Shown one piece after another: positions 7,483 to 15,500 of a stretch of DNA of 64,000 nucleotides. Location of the stretch: NCBI RefSeq assembly GCF_001017175.1, contig NZ_LCYG01000032.1, positions 248,001 to 312,000 on the forward strand, written 5' to 3'. Position numbers and translations under genes: made by a program. The notes beneath the pieces were generated by a model. The model did not search any database, was not told where the DNA came from, and saw only the letters and a list, made by a program, of their open reading frames with translations. Source of the stretch: Microvirga vignae (GTDB lineage Bacteria; Pseudomonadota; Alphaproteobacteria; Rhizobiales; Beijerinckiaceae). The stretch's first letter is position 1. Each line of letters opens with the position of its first letter.

Positions 7483-8868
7483 CTACAGCATCCGCACCCG
7501 CGGCTCCTTCCTGTCTCGCAGCATCAATTCGGTGAGCGCCCAGACGAGCGCGTCCATGCGGTCGGGCGAGCGGCCTGACGTGAGTCCACCGGGCCCGAAA
7601 TCGCAGAGTTCATCCTCAAGCTCCGGAAATGCTCGGACATGGCGCACCCGGCCTTGCGCGTAGAGAACCGAAACGGGCTCTGCGCGCAGATACTTTCCAC
7701 GCGTGGCGCGAACGCTCATCACCGGCACGGACGGATCGACCTCGCGGATCACGCTGGTCGCCATCTCGCCGCCCTGGTTCGTCTCGACGATCAGGGCGTC
7801 GGCCTGGAGACGACGATAGAGCGCCACGGCCTTGGTCGCCCATTCCGGCGGTTTGAGGCCGGATGCGGTAGCGTCCTCCAGCACATAGGCCGTGCCACCT
7901 TCATCGAGCCCCGCCGCCACGATACCGCAGGCATCGGCGCGCTTCGATGAAGACGCAGGCGGATCGACGGCAACGACGATGCGCATGAGCGGTGGCACGC
8001 CATCGACCCGGCTCGCCTCGATCATGTCGCGGGTCCAGAGCGCATCGGGGCGATCCTCGATGATGTCGCCATCAAGCTCCTGCCGCCCGAGCCGCGTGCC
8101 GGCATAACGCCCGACAACCGCCTCAAGAAAGGCGGGCGCGAGGTTGGCCGCATTGTCCGATGTCCGGGCGCGGGAGACCGCCACTGAAGGATCGGCGAGA
8201 AAGCGCTTCAGCAATGGAATGGGCCTTGGCGTGGTCGTCACCATCTGGCGAGGATGCGCGCCGAGGCGCAATCCGAATTGCAGCATGTCCCAGACTTCCT
8301 CCACGTGCTTCCACTTGGCGAGTTCGTCCGCCCAAGCGGCCTCGAATTGAGGACCGCGGAGAGAGTCCGGATCCTCGGCTGAGAACACATGGGCCACAGC
8401 GCCATTGGGCCATTCGAGCTTGCGCAGGGACGGCGACCAAGTCGGCCGTTCGCGACGGGCATGGACGGCAAGAATGCCAGCCGGTCCCTCCACCATCACG
8501 TTGCGAACATCCGAAAATGTTTCTCCGATCAGTGCGATGCGCCGCATCGGAGCGTCGGTGAAATCCGGCTCCCCAAGAGCGATCCCACGTATCCATTCGG
8601 AGCCGGTTCGGGTCTTTCCCGCCCCTCGCCCGCCCAGCATGAGCCAGAGCGTCCAGGGATCATGATGGCGGCTCAAGCCCGGCAGACGCTGCTCGGGACG
8701 GCAGCGGACCGGCCAGTAGCGAAGAAGCTGTTCGAGTTCGGTTTCAGATAAGGAGGCCGTCGCTTCCGCGAGCCTCCTCCTCCGCGATAACCCGCTCAAG
8801 ATGGCGAGCAAGCTCGTCGCGGAGTTCATGGAGGCTGCGGGGTGTCTCGTCTTGATGCTCGGTTTCAT
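7483..8868 (-). CDS. Terminase large subunit (GTA gp2)
   Basis: A 461-residue packaging motor. Walker A is GGRGAGKTRTGSEW (about residue 78), Walker B lies in FEAAWADELAKWK, and the C-terminal RNase H-like nuclease shows IVVAVDPPAS, ALIVETNQGGEM and DRMDALVWAL. Start ATG 8868 has an AAGG site but makes a 125-bp overlap with gp1; ATG 8829 is an alternative without a good site. Length and order match gp2. Confidence 0.95.
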   Translation of the reverse strand: MKPSIKTRHPAASMNSATSLLAILSGLSRRRRLAEATASLSETELEQLLRYWPVRCRPEQRLPGLSRHHDPWTLWLMLGGRGAGKTRTGSEWIRGIALGEPDFTDAPMRRIALIGETFSDVRNVMVEGPAGILAVHARRERPTWSPSLRKLEWPNGAVAHVFSAEDPDSLRGPQFEAAWADELAKWKHVEEVWDMLQFGLRLGAHPRQMVTTTPRPIPLLKRFLADPSVAVSRARTSDNAANLAPAFLEAVVGRYAGTRLGRQELDGDIIEDRPDALWTRDMIEASRVDGVPPLMRIVVAVDPPASSSKRADACGIVAAGLDEGGTAYVLEDATASGLKPPEWATKAVALYRRLQADALIVETNQGGEMATSVIREVDPSVPVMSVRATRGKYLRAEPVSVLYAQGRVRHVRAFPELEDELCDFGPGGLTSGRSPDRMDALVWALTELMLRDRKEPRVRML

Positions 8869-9292
8869 CGAGCCTTGAACCTTCCTGCTCCAGGAGCGCC
8901 CGCGCTGTCGTCAACGTCTTCGCATAGGAGGCCAGCGTCCGGGCGGTCCGGTCGTGATCCTCGACGCACCCGCTGCGTTGCTGCTCCATCAGAGCGTTGA
9001 TCTGCGACCGGGTGGCCCGCGCCAGGGATTGCGCCGCTTTGCGAAGTGACGTTGCCGCTGCCGTTCTCCCGGCAGGAACATCGGTCGGATCCTTCGCGGC
9101 CTTGCTCAACTCGTTCTGAGCGAGCGCCGCATGACGCGGCGGCCAGGCCCAACGCTGTCTCAGGCGAACGAAGGTGCTCATGCTCACGCCCAGATAGGCT
9201 GCGATGTCGTTCAGAGTGAGCTTCGGATGACCGGCGTAATAGAGATAGGCCTGCTGCCGCTTCTCGTCGGCAACCTCGATTCTGGGATACAT
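8744..9292 (-). CDS. GTA gp1-like small terminase / HTH protein
   Basis: A 182-residue protein with an N-terminal helix-turn-helix (KLTLNDIAAYLGVSMSTFVR, residues about 24-43) followed by a long helical, charged region. It is the first gene of the head cluster, in the position of RcGTA gp1, which acts as the small terminase (DNA-recognition) subunit. The C-terminal part overlaps the terminase large subunit gene. The start at ATG 9292 abuts a degenerate palindromic repeat, and I see no classical ribosome site. Confidence 0.75.
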   Translation of the reverse strand: MYPRIEVADEKRQQAYLYYAGHPKLTLNDIAAYLGVSMSTFVRLRQRWAWPPRHAALAQNELSKAAKDPTDVPAGRTAAATSLRKAAQSLARATRSQINALMEQQRSGCVEDHDRTARTLASYAKTLTTARALLEQEGSRLDETEHQDETPRSLHELRDELARHLERVIAEEEARGSDGLLI

Positions 9293-9293
9293 G

Positions 9294-9363
9294 GCGCATC
9301 ATGCGAAAAGGAGGCCCGGCTTTTCAATGACGCGGACCTTCGATGTGCGACGGACGATGCGCC
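9294..9363. repeat. Degenerate B-module repeat upstream of gp1
   Basis: It begins GCGCATCATGCG and ends GACGATGCGC, with the internal TGACGCGGACCTTCG shared with the B modules of the composite repeats at 2815-2886 and 6813-6904. It lies directly in front of the gp1 start codon, so it forms the leader or promoter-proximal region of the GTA gene run. The rest of 9364-9546 holds only a terminator. Confidence 0.6.
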
Positions 9364-9390
9364 GCTGGAACAGGGAGCATCGGGCCCAAC

Positions 9391-9419
9391 AAAAAACCGC
9401 CCAAGCGGCGCTTGGACGG
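9391..9419 (-). terminator. Terminator after EEP hydrolase gene
   Basis: On the minus strand an 11-bp stem with one mismatch (arms 9397-9407 and 9409-9419) is followed by TTTTTTGTT. It ends the EEP transcript and insulates the GTA genes downstream. Confidence 0.75.
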
Positions 9420-9546
9420 CGGAGGTCTTGTTTCACTCAAATGAAGCCGGGCGGGGTTTCATTCACACTTCGTCAGTGTTCATGTTTTGTACCCTATCAG
9501 CGTTGCGCTGTCAAGCGGGATTCTGAGGGATGGTTCGAACGGGTCT

Positions 9547-10572
9547 TCAGAACACGAGATCCACGGCGATCATTTCGTGATCGGAAATCGCTTTTCCTTG
9601 GGAATCCAGGGCGGGAACGATCTGCGGGTTTTCTGCCGCGATACCCCGCACGAAGAACCAATCGAGTTTGCCGAAAGGCCGCGGATGCTTCTTCGACGGC
9701 CCGTCGCGCTGAGTCGGGAGTGCGAGATTCGCATCGGTCCAGGAGAATCCTGCCTCGCGAAGATCCGCGAAGAGCGGCTCGTGACGCTCCGGTTTTTCAA
9801 GAAGCAGGGGCCGCTCCCGCTCGCCCCTCGGAAGCGCCTTCGTGTTGAAATCGCCGCCTATGATGCAAGCCTCGTCCGGCGCCAGCTGCTCAAGAGCGGA
9901 CAAGAGGTTCCGGATCTGCATCCGGCGATCCGCAGGATCCGTCTTGCTTTCGAGATGCAGGCTCACGATCCACAAGGGACGCGGTGCATCGGCCAGGCGT
10001 GCGGCGAGCGCGATTCGTCCCCCAATCCGCCTTTGAGCGCCGTCAAACCCGGCGAACCAGCGGCCATTCTCCTCGAGCGGAATCACGTGCGGGCGCTCAA
10101 AGCCCAAACCGCTGACAATGGCATTGCCATGGAGGCCGCAAGCATTGTGCTCGCCCGCATGGCGGCGCATTTCCTCGGCGTCGCCGAGATCGAGTTCCAC
10201 GAATTCGACACCATAGAGATAGCCCCACCCGGGGGAGCCGGTGAGTTCGCGAATCGTGTGGCTATTGCCGGAGCGCGCCATTCCCACATCCACTTCGCTC
10301 AAGAGCGAGATGTGAGCGCCTGTCTTCCCGATCAGGTGCCTGACCGCTTCGGGGCGTGTCAGTCGCTCGGCATTCAAGGCAGTCACGCACAATCGCCTTG
10401 GGGTTGCCTGCTCTTGTCTCTGAGGCTGGACTTCGATGACGTGAAAGGCTTCGATACGATCGATGAATTCGTGGTGAGCCGTCCTGTCCTGCGTCAACTG
10501 CCTCGCCTGCTGCAGAAGAGGCTCTTCCGGACAGGGAAGTTTTTGCACGCTCCGGTCGATCAAGGGACGCAA
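9547..10572 (-). CDS. Endonuclease/exonuclease/phosphatase (EEP) family protein
   Basis: A 341-residue metal-dependent hydrolase of the EEP superfamily (DNase I, exonuclease III and phosphodiesterase types). Motifs: HISLLSEVDVG (metal-binding Glu), WIVSLHLESK, IIGGDFNTKA (catalytic Asp/Asn), KLDWFFVRG and the terminal SDHEMIAVDL His motif. The start is a TTG with a GGAGG site. About 60 residues precede the domain and are unlike the rest, so a later start cannot be excluded. No signal peptide is evident. The substrate, nucleic acid or phosphoester, cannot be told. Confidence 0.85.
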   Translation of the reverse strand: MRPLIDRSVQKLPCPEEPLLQQARQLTQDRTAHHEFIDRIEAFHVIEVQPQRQEQATPRRLCVTALNAERLTRPEAVRHLIGKTGAHISLLSEVDVGMARSGNSHTIRELTGSPGWGYLYGVEFVELDLGDAEEMRRHAGEHNACGLHGNAIVSGLGFERPHVIPLEENGRWFAGFDGAQRRIGGRIALAARLADAPRPLWIVSLHLESKTDPADRRMQIRNLLSALEQLAPDEACIIGGDFNTKALPRGERERPLLLEKPERHEPLFADLREAGFSWTDANLALPTQRDGPSKKHPRPFGKLDWFFVRGIAAENPQIVPALDSQGKAISDHEMIAVDLVF

Positions 10573-10605
10573 GGCTCCTGCCCTCCGCTATTGCCTCCGA
10601 CACCT

Positions 10606-10722
10606 AGCGCATCGTTGATGCGGAAAAGTGGATCCGATTTTTCCGCATCAACGATGCGCTGATGAAAGGAATGGAGCATCAGATTGATCCCAAAAGTGGT
10701 TTCCACTTCTGGGTCCGATGCT
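10606..10722. repeat. Composite palindromic repeat, copy 3 (short B + A)
   Basis: Here the order is B then A. B (10606-10660) is a compact, nearly perfect palindrome with arms AGCGCATCGTTGATGCGGAA and their complement. A (10675-10722) has ends AGCATCAGA and TCCGATGCT. It lies between the divergent EEP gene and a small membrane ORF. Confidence 0.85.
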
Positions 10723-10836
10723 CTAACGCAATCGGGTCCACCATGGGTCATGAGGGAAAAATTTTCGAGGCAATCAGGAACTTCTTTGTCTATTTCGAGT
10801 TAGTGGAGCGCACAAGAATATGCCGGGAGAAGGCCC

Positions 10837-10995
10837 ATGCTCGCTTGGGCTACTATCATCGCGCTCGCAACGGGCGTGCTTTTTTATGTCCTCGATCCAT
10901 CAGCCGTCATCGTGAACGTCGCGGAATTGGCAGGCGTGATTGCCCTATTCACCCTGGTGTGCGCGGCGGAGGCTTTCAGTGAACCCAGAAGCTGA
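10837..10995 (+). CDS. Possible 52-residue two-helix membrane protein
   Basis: An ORF beginning MLAWATIIALATGVLFYVLD with two hydrophobic stretches (residues about 2-19 and 22-44) separated by a short polar turn. A GGAGAAGG site precedes ATG 10837. Hydrophobicity and the ribosome site argue for a real gene, but the frame is short and I do not recognise the family. A stem-loop follows 17 bp after the stop. Confidence 0.4.
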   Translation: MLAWATIIALATGVLFYVLDPSAVIVNVAELAGVIALFTLVCAAEAFSEPRS

Positions 10996-12441
<1,446 letters not shown>

Positions 12442-12463
12442 GCGGATCTTTCATCCGATCCTG

Positions 12464-12494
12464 AAAAGGGCGGCCATTGGGTCGCCCTTTTTTA
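12464..12494 (+). terminator. Terminator of TRAP receptor gene
   Basis: Stem AAAAGGGCG/CGCCCTTTT with ten-base loop, ending in six T residues, 22 bp after the stop codon. Confidence 0.85.
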
Positions 12495-12595
12495 CGGCTC
12501 CAGTGCTCCCCACATCGGGTCCTTCCCCGACCGCCTCTCTGATCAATGCTTACGGCAGTAGCGGTCGGCTGTGCAGTGAAGGAATTACAGAGCAT

Positions 12596-13180
12596 ATGCG
12601 CTGGACAATACGGATCAGCTTTCTCCTGTTTCTGGCCTGGGCGATCTTCATGGTCTCGCCCTTCGTGGCCCTCTACGATCTCGGCAAGGCGGTCGAGGCC
12701 AAGGACATCGACCGGATTACGGAGCGCGTGAATTTCAATGCCGTGAGAAACTCCCTCTCCCGCCAAATTCTTGGCGAGTACATGAAGGACCAAGATCTCG
12801 AAGGAGCCGAGCGAGATCTTGCGACCGAGGCGGGAACCGCGATTCTCAATCCGGTCGTGGAGCAGCTCGTGACACCCCAGGCCCTCATCGACTTGCTTGA
12901 GGACGGATTGCCTGAGGAGGCCACGGGAGGCATGGCCGGAACGGCCGTTCCCTTGCGCTTCGCCATGGGTTCGCTCAAGCAGGCTTGGAGTACTTTCATT
13001 TTTTCGGAGTCCCAGGGCTTTCGAAGCGTGACCATTCCCGTTCCGGTGGATGAAGCCAAGGAGAAACAGTTCAGGATCACCATGCGCCTGAAGGGCACCA
13101 CGTGGCGGTTGAGCGGGATTGAGCTGCCGGTAGCGTTGCGTGAAGAACTGATCAAGCGGGCGGCCGTCGCCTCGCGGTAG
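12596..13180 (+). CDS. DUF2939-type membrane-anchored protein
   Basis: A 194-residue protein with an N-terminal hydrophobic anchor (IRISFLLFLAWAIFMVSPF, residues about 6-24) and the DUF2939 pattern ALYDLGKAVEAKDIDRITER, VNFNAVRNSLSRQI. The rest is likely periplasmic. DUF2939 is widespread in proteobacteria and of unknown role. Start ATG 12596 is chosen for its AAGGA site and anchor; the longer frame upstream is not protein-like. A strong bidirectional terminator follows. Confidence 0.8.
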   Translation: MRWTIRISFLLFLAWAIFMVSPFVALYDLGKAVEAKDIDRITERVNFNAVRNSLSRQILGEYMKDQDLEGAERDLATEAGTAILNPVVEQLVTPQALIDLLEDGLPEEATGGMAGTAVPLRFAMGSLKQAWSTFIFSESQGFRSVTIPVPVDEAKEKQFRITMRLKGTTWRLSGIELPVALREELIKRAAVASR

Positions 13181-13200
13181 ATTCTGATGGCGCTCACGGC

Positions 13201-13239
13201 ACTAAAAAACCCGCCATGAAATGAGGCGGGTTTTTTAGT
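13201..13239. terminator. Perfect bidirectional terminator
   Basis: A 15-bp perfect inverted repeat (ACTAAAAAACCCGCC and its complement) with nine-base loop. A/T runs flank the GC core on both strands, so it can stop transcription in both directions, from the DUF2939 gene and from the small minus-strand ORF. Confidence 0.9.
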
Positions 13240-13299
13240 GCCCTGGCGCAGAGAAATGCTTCATTCGCCGCTCTCACCTTCAAGAGGATATTTTCGGCG

Positions 13300-13377
13300 T
13301 TAATGAGAAATCATCCATCCGACGGTCGCCAGAGGAAACACCGTGCCAAGCAAAAAGCAGATGATATTCGAGGTCAT
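13300..13377 (-). CDS. Possible 25-residue membrane peptide with start-stop leader
   Basis: A tiny hydrophobic peptide, MTSNIICFLLGTVFPLATVG followed by WMISH, long enough for one membrane span. It is preceded by an excellent AGAAGGAGGG site. Between site and start is an ATG immediately followed by TAA that overlaps the peptide start (ATGTAATG), a minimal start-stop element. It ends about 60 bp before the bidirectional terminator. The rest of the 387-base gap (13181-13567) shows no other gene. Real but unproven; short frames like this can arise by chance. Confidence 0.4.
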   Translation of the reverse strand: MTSNIICFLLGTVFPLATVGWMISH

Positions 13378-13567
13378 TACATGAACCCTCCTTCTGCCAC
13401 GTCAACTGTTTTTGCAGTTTTACGTTCCTGAAAGCCAACAGGGCCACGAATACAAAATAACAACAGCCAAGCATGAACAAAATCCTCTCTCAGGATATGT
13501 GTAAGTCTTTCGAGGGAACCGAGCTTCGCCGTTTCGATTGTCCCGGTGACGAGGCAAGGACGGATCG

Positions 13568-14644
13568 ATGGACGATAATGGCTATTCCTTTCGCAGGATC
13601 ATGGGTGACGCCGAATTCGTGCGCAAAACCCTGATCATTCTTGGGCTGGTTCTGCTCGCGCTCCTGCTCTGGAAGCTCACGGACGTCCTTCTCCTCGCCT
13701 TCGGCGCTATTCTCGTCGCTCTCATCCTCCACGCTTCGGCTGATGTGCTGGTCCGCTACCTTCATGTGCCTGAGCGCTGGGCTCTGTGGGTTGCAAGCAT
13801 CATCATCTTCGGTATTGTCCTGGGTTTGATCACTCTTTTTGGTACGCAGATGCGGGCGCAGTTCTCCAACGTGGTGGAGCGCCTTCCTTTCGTCATCGAT
13901 AATTTCAGCAAGAATCTCGGCTTCGGTGCCGTGTCCGACGATCTGTCCGAGATAATGAACAACATGCCCGGCGGCGGCCTCGCGACGCGTATCGCCGGCA
14001 TCGGCGGAGCGGTTCTCAGTGGGTTAGGGGATTTCCTTCTAGTGGTGATCGCCGGCCTTTACATCGCGGCCTCACCGGAGCTCTACAAGCAGGGTTTCAT
14101 CAAGCTCTTCCCCATGCGCCACCACGAGCGCGTCGAGAGCTCACTCGATGCTTCGGGCCAAGCTCTGAGGCTTTGGCTCATGTCGCAGCTGATCGCCATG
14201 GCCTGCGTCGCAGTCCTGTCCTCTCTGGCCTTCTGGCTCATCGGACTCCCGTCGCCCTATGCACTGGGCATGATCGCTGGCCTGGCCGACTTCATCCCCT
14301 TCCTCGGCCCCATCCTCGGCGCGCTTCCGGCAGTCCTTTTTGCTTTCAGCATCAGCGGCGAGACCGCACTCTGGACAGTACTCGCAGTCGTGGCGATCCA
14401 GCAGATCGAAGGCAACGTGATCTTCCCTCTCGTGGCGAGAAGCGTGGTCAGCATCCCGCCCGCTCTCGCCCTCTTCGCGATCCTGGTCGGAAGCATACTC
14501 TTCGGCAGTTTGGGCTTGATCTTCGGCTTTCCGCTTGCCGTGGTGGCTTATGTGCTGGTGAAAAAACTCTATGTCCGTGAGACGCTCGGCGAGCAGACGA
14601 CTGTTCCCGGAGAAGCCGAAGCCAAAGAGAGAGGCGGCGTTTAA
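13568..14644 (+). CDS. AI-2E family (PerM/TqsA-like) membrane transporter
   Basis: A 358-residue polytopic protein. Two N-terminal helices (residues about 20-60), a third at 75-95, a soluble middle part and a C-terminal block of four to five helices containing LIGLPSPYALGMIAGLADFI and PFLGPILGALP, the family signature, followed by IQQIEGNVIFPLVARSVVSI. Members export autoinducer-like or small organic solutes, or act as Na+/H+ antiporters; substrate cannot be inferred. The GGACGGATCG leader and ATG 13568 set the start. Confidence 0.92.
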   Translation: MDDNGYSFRRIMGDAEFVRKTLIILGLVLLALLLWKLTDVLLLAFGAILVALILHASADVLVRYLHVPERWALWVASIIIFGIVLGLITLFGTQMRAQFSNVVERLPFVIDNFSKNLGFGAVSDDLSEIMNNMPGGGLATRIAGIGGAVLSGLGDFLLVVIAGLYIAASPELYKQGFIKLFPMRHHERVESSLDASGQALRLWLMSQLIAMACVAVLSSLAFWLIGLPSPYALGMIAGLADFIPFLGPILGALPAVLFAFSISGETALWTVLAVVAIQQIEGNVIFPLVARSVVSIPPALALFAILVGSILFGSLGLIFGFPLAVVAYVLVKKLYVRETLGEQTTVPGEAEAKERGGV

Positions 14645-14655
14645 GCCGGCTCGTT

Positions 14656-14789
14656 AGCGCATCGTGCGGACCCGAAGGGCCGCGTCAGCGAAAAGCGGAT
14701 CCGGTTTTCTGCTCTAGACGATGCGCTACTCTTGAGAATGAGCATCGGATCAAATCCCGAAAATGGACTCCACTTTTGGGTCCGATGCT
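14656..14789. repeat. Composite palindromic repeat, copy 4 (B+A), enters a gene
   Basis: B (14656-14727, ends AGCGCATCGT and GATGCGCT) and A (14741-14789). It lies between the converging AI-2E and YcgN-like genes. Module A is read through by the YcgN-like gene on the minus strand, encoding its last 13 residues and stop codon. Confidence 0.85.
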
Positions 14790-15283
14790 TTAGCCTCCAC
14801 GTCTTCCATCGGCCAATCGGTGATGCGCTCCAGAAGCTCGGCGAGGCTGAACTCCTCCTCGGGACCGGCAACCCGGTCGCGCACGGAAACACCGGCGGCA
14901 TGCACCGTCTCCGGATCGCCGGAGACCAGTGGATGCCACCAGGGGAGATCCCGCCCCTCGGATACGAGCCGATAGGCGCATGTCTGCGGCAGCCAGGAGA
15001 GGCTGCGCACGGCCTCGGGCGTCAGACGCACGCAATCGGAGACCTTGGCTTGGCGGTTCGGGTAGTCCCGGCAACGGCAGGTTTCTTCATCGAGAAGGGT
15101 GCAGCCCACATCCGTGTAGAGAACCTCGGCCGTATCCTCGTCCTCAAGCTTGACCAAGCAACAGCGCCCGCAGCCATCGCACAGGCTCTCCCATTCGTCG
15201 AGGCTCAAAGCCTCGAGCGTCTTCACGCGCCAGAAGGGCTGCTCCTCCGGCCTGGGGCGAATGCTGGGTGCTCTTTGGGACAT
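14750..15283 (-). CDS. YcgN/UPF0260 family cysteine-cluster protein
   Basis: A 177-residue protein of the YkgJ/YcgN Fe/Zn-chelating Cys-cluster superfamily. Motif CDGCGRCCL lies near residue 35, followed by conserved [20 protein letters not shown] and [20 protein letters not shown]. The start is placed at ATG 15283 ([10 protein letters not shown]). The final residues [15 protein letters not shown] are translated from palindromic repeat module A, a repeat-derived tail outside the usual family end. Role unknown. Confidence 0.88.
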   Translation of the reverse strand: MSQRAPSIRPRPEEQPFWRVKTLEALSLDEWESLCDGCGRCCLVKLEDEDTAEVLYTDVGCTLLDEETCRCRDYPNRQAKVSDCVRLTPEAVRSLSWLPQTCAYRLVSEGRDLPWWHPLVSGDPETVHAAGVSVRDRVAGPEEEFSLAELLERITDWPMEDVEAKASDPKVESIFGI

Positions 15284-15500
15284 GCGGGCTCTGTGAACTC
15301 TCTTTGCGGCGGTTTGAAGGAAGGTGCGATGCCGCACATCTACAAACCTTTCTCCCGGACGGGGTAGACCTATTTGAACCGGGACAGCTGTTTGTGAGTT
15401 GTTGATAACACATGTCGCAGCGTGCAAGCGTTGCCGTTAGGGAAATCAACGATCATAAACAGGGCATATCAGGCCTCCTGACCTGCTCCGAAGGACCACC

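Noticed and set aside
1..9292. Ordinary prophage instead of GTA
   Set aside because: No integrase, repressor, lysis gene or attachment site is seen in the window, and the order matches GTA head genes. The left part is outside the window, so this is a preference and not a proof.
13280..13480. A 66-codon minus-strand frame MFMLGCCYF...
   Set aside because: It overlaps the 25-residue peptide in another frame and lacks a comparable ribosome site; the hydrophobic start alone is weak evidence.
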